DNA of 64,000 bases from assembly GCF_026340975.1 (NCBI RefSeq), contig NZ_JAPEOS010000001.1, positions 2,699,001-2,763,000 of the forward strand. The letters are read 5' to 3'. Made by a program: the position numbers and the translations under genes. Below the pieces are notes generated by a model, which worked only from the letters and a program-made list of their open reading frames with translations, did no database searches and was not told where the DNA came from. How positions within the stretch are numbered: the stretch's first letter is position 1; each line of letters begins with the position of its first letter. Below, one piece after another: positions 19,606 to 28,538 of this stretch. This DNA comes from Streptomyces sp. NBC_01214 (GTDB taxonomy: Bacteria > Actinomycetota > Actinomycetes > Streptomycetales > Streptomycetaceae).

Positions 19606-19658
19606 GAGGGTTCTCCTCGTGTTGACGTTGGGGGCGTCAGACCTTCTGGAGAACCCTC
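19606..19658 (-). promoter_or_regulatory. 5'-UTR hairpin covering the subtilase ribosome site
   Basis: Perfect 11-bp inverted repeat: GAGGGTTCTCC (19606-19616 as read on the plus strand) and GGAGAACCCTC (19648-19658), loop 31 bases. In the minus-strand mRNA the 3' arm contains the Shine-Dalgarno GGAGAA and ends three bases before the ATG. Confidence 0.6.
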
Positions 19659-19791
19659 TTCCGATTGACAGGCGCAAATCAAGAACGCCTAGGGGTTATG
19701 GGGTTGTTCAACAAGGTTCCTTAAAGGGTCCCCCGCACCGCCTTCACCTCGTACACAGGTTCACGTGAACTCCCGCACGATTCCCACACGT

Positions 19792-21024
<1,233 letters not shown>

Positions 21025-21035
21025 GGGTGGGTGCC

Positions 21036-22112
21036 TCAGCCTTCCTGGCGGTTCTGGAGGTCCGGGCCGTCCTGGCGGTCCTGGAGCGTGGTCAGTCCGT
21101 GCTCGATGAAGACCGGGACCAGCTCGCCGATCCGGTCGAAGCCCGCCCCGACGGTCTGTCCCAGCGTGTAGCGGTAGTGGATGCCCTCGAGGATCACGGC
21201 GAGCTTGAACCAGGCGAAGGCCGTGTACCAGGCGATCGCCCCGGTGTCCCGGCCCGAGCGGGCGGCGTACCGCTCGACGAGCTCGGCCGGCGTCGGATGG
21301 CCCGGCGCCCCGCTCGTCGTGCTGACCGGCGATCCGGTCATGCCCAGGTCCGAGCTGTACATCACCAGCAGCCCGAGGTCGGTCAGCGGATCCCCGAGCG
21401 TGGACATCTCCCAGTCCAGCACCGCCCGGACGGTGTCGGCGCCGGACGGGGATCCGCCGATCAGGACGTTGTCCAGCCGGAAGTCCCCGTGCACCACGGT
21501 CGGGGCGGGGGAGTCGGGCAGCGTCCGGCCGAGCGCGCCGTGCAGCTCGTCGATCCCGGCGAGCTCCCGGCCCCGGGAGGCCGCGAGCTGCTTGCCCCAG
21601 CGGCGCAGCTGCCGGTCCAGGAAGCCCTCGGGCCGGCCGAAGTCACCCAGGCCCACCGCCTCCGGATCCACCGCGTGGAGGTCGACCAGGGTGTCCACCA
21701 GGCCCAGTACCGCCCGCCGGGTCCGCTCCGGGCCGATCGCGGCGAGCTGCTCGGCCGTCCGGTACGGCACCCCGTCCACGAACTCCATGACGTAGAACGG
21801 AGCCCCGAGCACGGCCTCGTCCTCGCACAGGAGCAACGGCTCGGGCACCGGCACCGCCGTGCCGTGCAGCGCCTCGATCACCCGGTGCTCGCGCCGCATG
21901 TCGTGCGCGGTGGCCAGTACGTGGCCCAGCGGCGGCCGGCGGACCACCCAGCGGGCGGTTCCGTCGGTGATCTCGTACGTGAGGTTCGACCGGCCGCCCT
22001 CGATGAGCCGGCCGCGCAGCGCCCCGGCCACCATTTCGGGTCGTACCCGGTCGAGATGACCGCGTAGCCGCTCCAGGTCCAGGCCGCGCGGGTCGGCCGG
22101 GGCTGAGGTCAT
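21036..22112 (-). CDS. APH-type phosphotransferase (ACAD11 kinase-like)
   Basis: 358 residues with an aminoglycoside-phosphotransferase/kinase fold. Visible motifs: glycine-rich GGRSNLTYEI, the catalytic loop HGDFRLDNVLI (Asp acts as base, Asn binds Mg), and the DFG-like DWEMSTLGDPLTDLG. It is not an antibiotic resistance gene by context: it stands 12 bp before the acyl-CoA dehydrogenase, the arrangement of the ACAD10/11 kinase-dehydrogenase pair. ATG 22112 is preceded by CGGAGGTG; the longer open frame above it crosses the metallo-hydrolase gene. The operator copy at 22181-22200 lies about 70 bases upstream of the start. Confidence 0.9.
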   Translation of the reverse strand: MTSAPADPRGLDLERLRGHLDRVRPEMVAGALRGRLIEGGRSNLTYEITDGTARWVVRRPPLGHVLATAHDMRREHRVIEALHGTAVPVPEPLLLCEDEAVLGAPFYVMEFVDGVPYRTAEQLAAIGPERTRRAVLGLVDTLVDLHAVDPEAVGLGDFGRPEGFLDRQLRRWGKQLAASRGRELAGIDELHGALGRTLPDSPAPTVVHGDFRLDNVLIGGSPSGADTVRAVLDWEMSTLGDPLTDLGLLVMYSSDLGMTGSPVSTTSGAPGHPTPAELVERYAARSGRDTGAIAWYTAFAWFKLAVILEGIHYRYTLGQTVGAGFDRIGELVPVFIEHGLTTLQDRQDGPDLQNRQEG

Positions 22113-22180
22113 GGGGCGCACCTCCGTGCGTGTCGACGAGGGGAAGGGCGACGGTGCGTCGGAGCACCGCCGCGAGCCAT

Positions 22181-22200
22181 CATGCCGACCAGTCGGTATG
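22181..22200. promoter_or_regulatory. third TetR-type operator, copy 2 (in front of phosphotransferase gene)
   Basis: CATGCCGACCAGTCGGTATG, a palindrome with CCGAC/GTCGG half sites. Its reverse strand, CATACCGACTGGTCGGCATG, matches 14924-14943 at 15 of 20 positions and shares the upstream bases CGA. Confidence 0.65.
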
Positions 22201-22294
22201 TCGTCCAGAGGCCGGGCGGAAAGAAAACTCTCCGACCGGCGAAATCCGGCGACCCCCGGCGACATCCGGCGACATCCGGCGGTGCCGGGTGCCG

Positions 22295-23206
22295 TCAGGC
22301 GTGGCAGAGGATCGGTGTTCCGCCGTTCATCACGGTCATGTCCCTCAGGACGGCCAGGATGTCCAGCGGCGCGCCCTCCGGCCGGCCGGCCAGTTCCGCG
22401 TACGCCCGGTGCACGTTCGCCACCAGCCGCTCGCTCTCCCGCCAGGAGCCGAACTCGCCGAGATCGGCCTGCTGGGCCACCTCCAGCGGGGACAGCCCCT
22501 TCGCCCGCCCCTCCCGGGCGAGTTCGTCCACGTACCGCAGGTAGCGCTCGGTGGAGTCGTAGGCCGAGGGGTCGGTCAGGGGTCCGTGGCCCGGTACGAC
22601 GGTCTCCGCGTCCAGCGAACGCAGCAGCTCCAGCGCCCGCAACGAGCCGGCGAGCGAGCCCATCGCGAGGAACGGCGTCCCCCCGGCGAAGACCAGGTCG
22701 CCGGTGAAGACCACCCGCTGGCCGGGCAGCCACACGACCGAGTCGCCGGTGGTGTGCGCGACGCCCGGGTGGACGACCCGCACCTCCGTCGCGCCGACGT
22801 GCAAGGTCGCCCGGTCGCTGTAGGTGAGATCGGGCGGCACGATGTCGATCGCGCCGAAGTCCGTGGCGGGCCAGATCAGCTCCAGCTGGTGCCCGGCCGC
22901 GAGTTGCTCGGACCGTGCGTTGTCGTGCCCCAGGACCAGCGCCTCGGGGGCGAAAACGCCGTTCCCGTACGTGTGGTCGCCGTGGTGGTGGGTGTTGACC
23001 ACGGTGCGGGGGAGCGGCGCCCCGGCCGCCACGACCGCGGCGCGCAGGGCCAGGGCGCGCCGCTGGGTGGCGGCGGTGTCCACGAGCAGGGTCCGGTCCC
23101 CGTCGGTCACGAATCCGGCGTTGTTGAGGCACCAGCCGCCGTCCGGCTGGACGTAGGCGTACACCCCCGGTGCGGGCTGGACGAGGTACGGCTCTTCGGC
23201 GGACAT
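22295..23206 (-). CDS. MBL-fold metallo-hydrolase
   Basis: 303 residues with the metallo-beta-lactamase fold. Metal motif THHHGDH gives His73, His75, Asp77 and His78; a further ligand is in VAHTTGDS and the last in VPGHGPLTD, which is the complete two-metal set. No signal peptide, so intracellular. Resembles the glyoxalase II/cyclase branch rather than true beta-lactamases. ATG 23206 is chosen because it starts just before the conserved EEPYLVQPAPGVYAYVQPD; the open frame further up is low-complexity. Downstream, the 180-bp gap to the phosphotransferase start holds short repeats of CATCCGGCGA (about 22240-22280) and the operator above. Substrate unknown. Confidence 0.85.
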   Translation of the reverse strand: MSAEEPYLVQPAPGVYAYVQPDGGWCLNNAGFVTDGDRTLLVDTAATQRRALALRAAVVAAGAPLPRTVVNTHHHGDHTYGNGVFAPEALVLGHDNARSEQLAAGHQLELIWPATDFGAIDIVPPDLTYSDRATLHVGATEVRVVHPGVAHTTGDSVVWLPGQRVVFTGDLVFAGGTPFLAMGSLAGSLRALELLRSLDAETVVPGHGPLTDPSAYDSTERYLRYVDELAREGRAKGLSPLEVAQQADLGEFGSWRESERLVANVHRAYAELAGRPEGAPLDILAVLRDMTVMNGGTPILCHA

Positions 23207-23345
23207 CTGCGCTCTCCCCGGGTCGCTGTGACGAACGGTCGGCATCCTGCCAGCCGTTGCAGCGCCGGGGGAGGGGGGATGTCGCTCCCGACCGACCGGG
23301 AGTCCGGTCGTCCGCACCTGTCAGTGGTGCCCGTCAGGGGTACGG

Positions 23346-23642
23346 TCAGTGGTCGTCGTAGTGTCCGTCGTGCTCCGCGTGCCGGTGCCCGTCGTGCACG
23401 TAGTCCACGTGATCGCCGTGCCGGACCGCCTCGTGCCCGCAGTCCGCGCCGTGCGCGTGCGCGTGGCCCTCGTGCGTGGTGTGCCCGCTGGGCTCGCACT
23501 CGTCCCAGTGTCCCGAGTGCTCCCGGTGCAGGTGGCCGTCGTGCGCGTAGTCGACGTGGTCGCCGTGCGAGACCGCCTGGTGCCCGCAGTCCGCGCCGTG
23601 CGTGTGCTGGTGCGTGGGGTGTTCGTGGTGCAGGGTCGTCAT
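23346..23642 (-). CDS. histidine-rich, probably metal-binding protein with internal duplication
   Basis: 98 residues with 28 His and 3 Cys. Two copies of a ~34-residue unit are visible, each HGADCGH-x-AV-x-HGDHVDY-x-HDGH, separated by DECEPSGHTTHEGHAHA. No signal peptide or membrane segment. Composition is that of metal-storage or metal-chaperone proteins for Zn, Ni or Cu; the specific metal cannot be read from the sequence. ATG 23642 (MTTLHHEHPTHQ) begins the His-rich part; the frame above has no such composition. The gene stands alone between the metallo-hydrolase and the DUF202 pair. Confidence 0.75.
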   Translation of the reverse strand: MTTLHHEHPTHQHTHGADCGHQAVSHGDHVDYAHDGHLHREHSGHWDECEPSGHTTHEGHAHAHGADCGHEAVRHGDHVDYVHDGHRHAEHDGHYDDH

Positions 23643-23728
23643 GGCGCCGAGGTTAGTGCGAATTGCCGGACATCGCCCGTTGTGTCGCAATGGCGCGGCG
23701 AAGCGCGATCATCACACCGGCCGGTGGC

Positions 23729-24046
23729 TCAGAAGACCACCGTGATCGCGAAAGCGGCCAACGCCACCGTGCACGCCACCACCGCCAGGGCCGCCCGCGG
23801 CGCGAGGTCCCGCGGCCGGGCGGCCGCCAGCGCCCGGATCCGCCGGTGGGCCACCCACAAGAACGCCAGCCAGATCAGCGCGATGGCCGCCACCCCGGCC
23901 AGCTCCACCGGCGCGCCCGTCCCGCGCAGCGCCTGCCGCAGCGCCAGCACCGCCACCACCGAGGAGGCCAGCGTCGTACGCCGCCACGCGAGCCGGGTCC
24001 GCTCGGGCTGCAACCCGGCATCGCGATCCGAGCCCGGGGTGCTCAC
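23729..24046 (-). CDS. DUF202 domain membrane protein
   Basis: 105 residues, three hydrophobic helices (TTLASSVVAVLALRQAL, LAGVAAIALIWLAFLWVAH, AALAVVACTVALAAFAI) after a charged start with RTRLAWRRTTLA, the DUF202 signature. GTG 24046 overlaps the TGA of the upstream gene, so the two DUF202 genes are coupled and may form one membrane complex. Family function is not known. Confidence 0.82.
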   Translation of the reverse strand: MSTPGSDRDAGLQPERTRLAWRRTTLASSVVAVLALRQALRGTGAPVELAGVAAIALIWLAFLWVAHRRIRALAAARPRDLAPRAALAVVACTVALAAFAITVVF

Positions 24047-24441
24047 CGGCCCGTCGTCCAGCCCAGCAGTACGACCGCCACCATCGTCACCGCCACCAGC
24101 CCCACGCCCAGGCTCAGCGCCACCGGGAAGCGCGACAGCGGCAGGTCTTCGCCCCGCCGCATCGCCCGCTCGCACCGCACCCAGTGGTTCACCGCCCGCA
24201 GCGCACAGGCCGCGCCCACCGCGAGCAGCGTGAAGGCCATCCCGACCCGCACCCCCCAGCGCAGGTCCGGCAGGAACTGGTCGACGGCGAAACCGCCGCC
24301 CACCAGGGCCAGCGAGGTCCGGATCCAGGCGAGGAAGGTCCGTTCGTTGGCCAGCGAGAAGCGGTAGTCCGGGGTCTCGCCCTCGTCCCTCAACCGTGAG
24401 GGTGCGAACCAGAGGCGCACGTCCTTGACGAAGTCGATCAC
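24043..24441 (-). CDS. YidH/DUF202 family membrane protein
   Basis: 132 residues. The DUF202 signature ANERTFLAWIRTSLALVGGGFAV is followed by two more hydrophobic helices (VGMAFTLLAVGAACAL, LSLGVGLVAVTMVAVVLLG). GTG 24441 starts MIDFVKDVRLWFAPS. It is first of the two coupled DUF202 genes and begins 10 bp after the NUDIX gene stop, so the three minus-strand genes may share a transcript. No function is assigned. Confidence 0.85.
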   Translation of the reverse strand: MIDFVKDVRLWFAPSRLRDEGETPDYRFSLANERTFLAWIRTSLALVGGGFAVDQFLPDLRWGVRVGMAFTLLAVGAACALRAVNHWVRCERAMRRGEDLPLSRFPVALSLGVGLVAVTMVAVVLLGWTTGR

Positions 24442-24450
24442 CCGATAAAT

Positions 24451-24981
24451 CTACAAGCGGGATTCCGGATGCGCGCGCAGCCGCCGGTACGCCTCCAGCC
24501 CGTCCGGCACCCAGGCCCACTCCCCGCCGTCCACCCGCCGGTCCAGTTCCTCCTGGGTGAGGTACGCGTGCCAGTCGACCTCCGAGACCTGCGGGTCCAC
24601 GGGCAGCTCGCACCGCACCTCGTGCACGTACGACCACCAGGCCCCGCCCGGGCCCTCGTACAGGAACTTGAACAACGGCGTCGGCTGCGCCAGCCCCCGC
24701 ACCCCCAGCTCCTCCTCGGCCTCGCGCAGCGCGGCCTGCGCGTAGCCCTCGCCGGCGCCCAGCACCCCGCCCACGAACATGTCGTAGTGCGCGGGGAAGA
24801 CCAGTTTCGAGGCGGTCCGCCGGTGTACGAAGATCCGCCCCTGCGCATCCCTGGCCTGCACGAACACACAACGGTGGAGGAGCCCCCGGGCGTACACCTC
24901 GCCCCGCGGGGCCTGTCCGACGACCCGGTCGTCCCGGTCCACCACGTCCAGCACTTCGTCTGCGGCACTCATACGGGTCAT
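24451..24981 (-). CDS. NUDIX hydrolase
   Basis: 176 residues. The NUDIX box G72-x5-E78-x7-R86-E87-A-x-E90-E91-x-G93 is complete (GAGEGYAQAALREAEEELGV), so pyrophosphate bond cleavage of a nucleoside diphosphate-X compound is expected. The N-terminal part LDVVDRDDRVVGQAPRGEVY and LLHRCVFVQARD resembles the Idi/YfcD-like branch. ATG 24981 or ATG 24972 could be the start; neither has a clear ribosome site. It is divergent from the FAD dehydrogenase at 25058 over 76 bp. Confidence 0.88.
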   Translation of the reverse strand: MTRMSAADEVLDVVDRDDRVVGQAPRGEVYARGLLHRCVFVQARDAQGRIFVHRRTASKLVFPAHYDMFVGGVLGAGEGYAQAALREAEEELGVRGLAQPTPLFKFLYEGPGGAWWSYVHEVRCELPVDPQVSEVDWHAYLTQEELDRRVDGGEWAWVPDGLEAYRRLRAHPESRL

Positions 24982-25057
24982 CCAATCACCGCTGTTGACT
25001 GGTTACCGCTCCGTAGCCAAGGATCTGCCCCACCACCGACGGAGGACGGGTAACCGC

Positions 25058-26713
25058 ATGACGTACGACGCAGACGTGATCGTGATCGGAGCCGGACTCG
25101 CGGGGCTCGTGGCCACCGCCGAGCTCGTCGACGCGGGCCGCAAGGTCATCCTGCTCGACCAGGAGCCGGAGCGGTCCATCGGCGGCCAGGCGCACTGGTC
25201 CTTCGGCGGGCTGTTCTTCGTGGACTCGCCCGAACAGCGCCGGATGCGGATCAAGGACAGTCACGAGCTGGCCCTCCAGGACTGGCTGGGCACCGCCGGG
25301 TTCGACCGCGAGGAGGACGCCTGGCCGCGCCGCTGGGCCGAGGCCTACGTCGACTTCGCGGCCGGCGAGAAGCGCTCCTGGCTGCACGCCCGGGGCGTCC
25401 GCTTCTTCCCGGTGGTCGGTTGGGCGGAGCGCGGCGGCTACGACGCGAACGGCCACGGGAACTCCGTACCCCGCTTCCACATCACCTGGGGCACCGGCCC
25501 CGGCCTGGTGGAGCCCTTCGAGCGGCGGGTGCGGGCGGGGGTGGCCCGCGGCCTGGTCCGGTTCGCGTTCCGCCACCGGGTCACCGGGCTCTCCGCCACG
25601 GCCGGCGCGGTGGACACCGTGACGGGCGAGGTCCTGGAACCCTCCGACGCCGTGCGCGGCACCGCCAGCAGCCGCGAGGCCACCGGCACCTTCACCCTGC
25701 GGGCCCAGGCCGTGATCGTCACCAGCGGCGGCATCGGCGGCAACCACGACCTCGTCCGCGCACAGTGGCCGGCTCGGCTCGGCACCCCGCCGCAGCGGAT
25801 GCTCTCCGGGGTCCCGGCGCACGTCGACGGTCTGATGCTCGGCATCGCGGAGCGGGCCGGCGCCAGCCACATCAACAAGGACCGGATGTGGCACTACACC
25901 GAGGGCATCCAGAACTGGGACCCGATCTGGGCCCGGCACGGCATCCGCATCCTGCCCGGCCCCTCCCCGCTGTGGCTGGACGCGACCGGCAAGCGGCTGC
26001 CCGTACCGCTCTTCCCCGGCTTCGACACCCTCGGCACCCTCGACCACATCATGAAGACCGGCCACGACCACACCTGGTTCGTGCTCAACGAGCGCATCAT
26101 CGGCAAGGAGTTCGCCCTCTCCGGCTCCGAGCAGAACCCGGACCTGACCGGCAAGTCGGTGCGCGACGTCTTCACCCGCGCGCGCCAGGCCGTACCCGCC
26201 CCGGTCCGGGCCTTCATGGACAACGGCGCCGACTTCGTCGTCGAGCGGGACCTGTCCGCCCTGGTCCGCGGGATGAACGCGGTCACCAAGGAGGACCTCC
26301 TCGACGAGGCCACCGTCCGGGGCGAGATCGTGGCCCGCGACCGGGAGATCGCCAACCCCTTCACCAAGGACCTCCAGGTCACCGCCATCCACGGCGCCCG
26401 CAGGTACCTCGGCGACAAGCTGATCCGCACGGCCGCCCCGCACCGGATCCTGGACCCCAAGGCCGGGCCGCTGATCGCGGTACGGCTGTCGATCCTGACC
26501 CGCAAGTCCCTGGGCGGCCTGGAGACCGACCTCTCCTCGCGCGTCCTGACCGCGTCCGGCGAACCGCTGCCGGGCGTCTACGCGGCGGGCGAGGCGGCCG
26601 GATTCGGCGGTGGCGGGGTGCACGGGTACCGGGCCCTGGAGGGCACCTTCCTCGGCGGGTGCATCTTCTCGGGCCGGGCGGCGGGCCGCGCCGCGGCCCG
26701 GGCCGTCGGCTGA
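25058..26713 (+). CDS. FAD-binding dehydrogenase (KsdD/fumarate reductase-like flavoprotein)
   Basis: 551 residues. N-terminal FAD-binding motif DVIVIGAGLAGLVATAEL (GxGxxG at 11-16) and the C-terminal flavin motif GVYAAGEAAGFGGGGVHGYR with ALEGTFLGGCIFSGRAAG. The arrangement is that of the 3-ketosteroid-delta1-dehydrogenase/fumarate reductase flavoprotein group, and actinobacterial members of this branch are commonly annotated simply as FAD-binding dehydrogenases. Substrate unknown. GGAGG at 25041-25045 precedes ATG 25058. No iron-sulfur or membrane partner is adjacent, which argues against a respiratory complex. Confidence 0.88.
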   Translation: MTYDADVIVIGAGLAGLVATAELVDAGRKVILLDQEPERSIGGQAHWSFGGLFFVDSPEQRRMRIKDSHELALQDWLGTAGFDREEDAWPRRWAEAYVDFAAGEKRSWLHARGVRFFPVVGWAERGGYDANGHGNSVPRFHITWGTGPGLVEPFERRVRAGVARGLVRFAFRHRVTGLSATAGAVDTVTGEVLEPSDAVRGTASSREATGTFTLRAQAVIVTSGGIGGNHDLVRAQWPARLGTPPQRMLSGVPAHVDGLMLGIAERAGASHINKDRMWHYTEGIQNWDPIWARHGIRILPGPSPLWLDATGKRLPVPLFPGFDTLGTLDHIMKTGHDHTWFVLNERIIGKEFALSGSEQNPDLTGKSVRDVFTRARQAVPAPVRAFMDNGADFVVERDLSALVRGMNAVTKEDLLDEATVRGEIVARDREIANPFTKDLQVTAIHGARRYLGDKLIRTAAPHRILDPKAGPLIAVRLSILTRKSLGGLETDLSSRVLTASGEPLPGVYAAGEAAGFGGGGVHGYRALEGTFLGGCIFSGRAAGRAAARAVG

Positions 26714-26761
26714 CGCCGCCCGCCCGCGAGGTGCGACGGCCGCCGTCCGGGCGTCTGACCC

Positions 26762-26803
26762 GTCTGACCCGTCTGACCGTCAGGACGGTCAGACCGGTCA
26801 GAC
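26762..26803. terminator. bidirectional terminator made of GTCTGACC repeats
   Basis: Arms 26762-26780 and 26785-26803 pair over 19 bases with one or two mismatches; each arm is itself a tandem of GTCTGACC(C/G). It sits between convergent genes and reaches into the last codons of the ASCH gene. Confidence 0.75.
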
Positions 26804-27223
26804 CAGCCGTTCGGTGACCCGGAACCGCTCCGCGATGACGAAGGTGTCGTCGTCGACCGTGAAGCCCGGATCGCCGATCGCTCCGCGCACCGGCTCGCTG
26901 TGCCAGAACTCCTCGTGAGCCGTGCGCCATTCGGCCACCGACGCGTACCCCTCGCCCTCGTCGAGCGCGTGCTGGAGCCCGATGTCCCCGAGCCGCAGCA
27001 CCTCCACGGCGGTCACCTCCACCACCGCCACCCCGCGCTCCGCGGAATCCACCAGGAGGGACCGGGCGCCGGGCCGCGGCAGTGGCTCGTCCTCGGCCTC
27101 GTACTCCGCGAGCAGGCCGGTGGTGCTGGTCTTCGCCCCGCTCAGCACGGCCGCGACCAGCTGGTCGCGCAGGGGACCGGGGAACCCCAGCAGATACGGG
27201 GGAAGATCGTCGTGGGTGGTCAT
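26798..27223 (-). CDS. ASCH domain protein
   Basis: 141 residues. ASCH (PUA-like) fold is suggested by FPGPLRDQLVAAVLSGAKTSTTGLL at the N-terminus, the strand RSLLVDSAERGVAVVEVTAVEVLRLGDI, and the C-terminal HEEFWHSEPV followed by a strand ending VIAERFRVTERLV. ASCH proteins bind RNA or act as small amidohydrolases (EcACD4-type N4-acetylcytidine hydrolase keeps a Lys-Thr-Glu triad); the Lys and Thr are present here in AKTST. Start ATG 27223. Monocistronic by position. Confidence 0.8.
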   Translation of the reverse strand: MTTHDDLPPYLLGFPGPLRDQLVAAVLSGAKTSTTGLLAEYEAEDEPLPRPGARSLLVDSAERGVAVVEVTAVEVLRLGDIGLQHALDEGEGYASVAEWRTAHEEFWHSEPVRGAIGDPGFTVDDDTFVIAERFRVTERLV

Positions 27224-27487
27224 GCGGCCACCCTACGAGATGGCGCGGACACCCACAGATCCGGCCAGTCCTCCTCAACTCGCACCACCCTCAGAGCAGT
27301 TGAAACCCGCCACGCAGTGGACTGGACCTTGACGCGGAGCTGGGCGTACCGCTTTGCTGTGCGTGATCACCGACGCGCTCACCGTCGCGATCCCCGACCC
27401 GCCCGGCCGAACCCCTCGCGTGCGCCTCGCGCGGGCATCCGGCCGCCACACCCCCCGTCCACCCGCGTCCTGGAGGGAAACCCGCGG
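27224..27487. other. divergent intergenic gap
   Basis: 264 bp between the ASCH gene and the TPR-like gene on opposite strands. It should hold both promoters, but I recognise no clear -10/-35 pair, repeat or RNA element in it. Confidence 0.4.
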
Positions 27488-28435
27488 ATGTCCCCGCCTC
27501 CGCCGCCCCTCGGCCGCGCCCGCAAGCGGGACGCCCAGCTCTTCGACCCGGCCCTGTGCGACGCCGAACTCGTGGACGTGCGCTCCCAGTTCACCCAGGG
27601 GCGGTGGGCCCGGGCCCGCGCCCTCCTGGTCGGCACCGGCGACGACTGGGACCGCCGCGGCCACCGCGTCATCGTCCTCGCGCAGACCCCGGCGGCCACC
27701 GCCTGGGCCCGCGAGTGGCTGCTCGCCGAACCGGAGAGCGCCGACGCCGCCACCCTGCTCGCCTGCGCCGCCGTCTTCACCGCCCTGCGCCAGAAGGGCA
27801 CCCCGGCCGCGGCCGAGGAGGCCTGCCGCCGGGCCGCAGCCCTGCACCCGGCGGACCCGACCCCCTGGCTCGGACTGCTCCTCCTCTCCCGCGCCTTCGG
27901 CAGCGAGGAGGAGTTCAGCCGCCACTTCGACCAGGTCCGGGCCCGTCACCGCGAGCACCACCACGCCCATCACCTGATGGTCGCCAGACTGGCCGAACGC
28001 GCCCTCGGCTCCGGCCGGGACCCGCTCCACGAGGTCTACGACTTCGCGTCCTGGGCCGCCGAGGAGTCCCCGGCCGACTCCCCGCTCGCCGTGCTCCCGG
28101 TCGTCGCGCACGCCGAGCGGTACCGCGTGCTGGCCGCCACGCACGGCCACTCGCCCGAGTCGGCCGCGGCCCATTGGGCGGGCCGTCGCGCCCGCCAGGT
28201 CCTGCGCTCCGCCTTCGACTGGTGGCTGGAGTGGGAACGCGAGGACCACCCCCGCAACCGCGTCGACCTCAACTTCCTCGCCCACGCCAAACTCTGCGAG
28301 GGCCGCCCCGCCGAGGCCGCCGCCCTCTTCCACCGCATCGGCAGCCATGCCACCCGCGCCCCCTGGTCCTATCCGGACCGGGACCCGCACAAGGCCTTCC
28401 TCGCCGCCCGCGGCGTCGCCCTCGGCACGGCCTGA
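27488..28435 (+). CDS. hypothetical protein, helical repeat (TPR-like)
   Basis: 315 residues, no named family recognised. The sequence is rich in Ala, Arg, Glu and Leu and reads as paired helices of TPR type (for example ARALLVGTGDDWDRRGHRVIV, ATLLACAAVFTALRQKGTPAAAEEA, LNFLAHAKLCEGRPAEAAALF), ending with a KAFLAARGVALGTA tail. Scaffold or binding role is likely. GGAGGG ahead of ATG 27488 and the start MSPPPPPLGRARKRDAQLFD support this start over the longer frame. It runs in the same direction as the permease at 28539, 103 bp away. Confidence 0.75.
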   Translation: MSPPPPPLGRARKRDAQLFDPALCDAELVDVRSQFTQGRWARARALLVGTGDDWDRRGHRVIVLAQTPAATAWAREWLLAEPESADAATLLACAAVFTALRQKGTPAAAEEACRRAAALHPADPTPWLGLLLLSRAFGSEEEFSRHFDQVRARHREHHHAHHLMVARLAERALGSGRDPLHEVYDFASWAAEESPADSPLAVLPVVAHAERYRVLAATHGHSPESAAAHWAGRRARQVLRSAFDWWLEWEREDHPRNRVDLNFLAHAKLCEGRPAEAAALFHRIGSHATRAPWSYPDRDPHKAFLAARGVALGTA

Positions 28436-28538
28436 CCGCCGCGCCGCCCGCCGGACGCCACCGGCCGGACGACACCTGCGAGCGCCCCCCAAGAAAGACG
28501 CCCATCCCCGAGCACCACGCCCCCGAAAGGACGCCGCC

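Noticed and set aside
21036..22112. Aminoglycoside resistance gene
   Set aside because: The APH-like kinase fold is paired with an acyl-CoA dehydrogenase in an operon, the ACAD10/11 arrangement, and has no resistance context.
22295..23206. Beta-lactamase
   Set aside because: The metal motif is of the general MBL-fold type; no signal peptide, and it resembles the glyoxalase II/cyclase branch.
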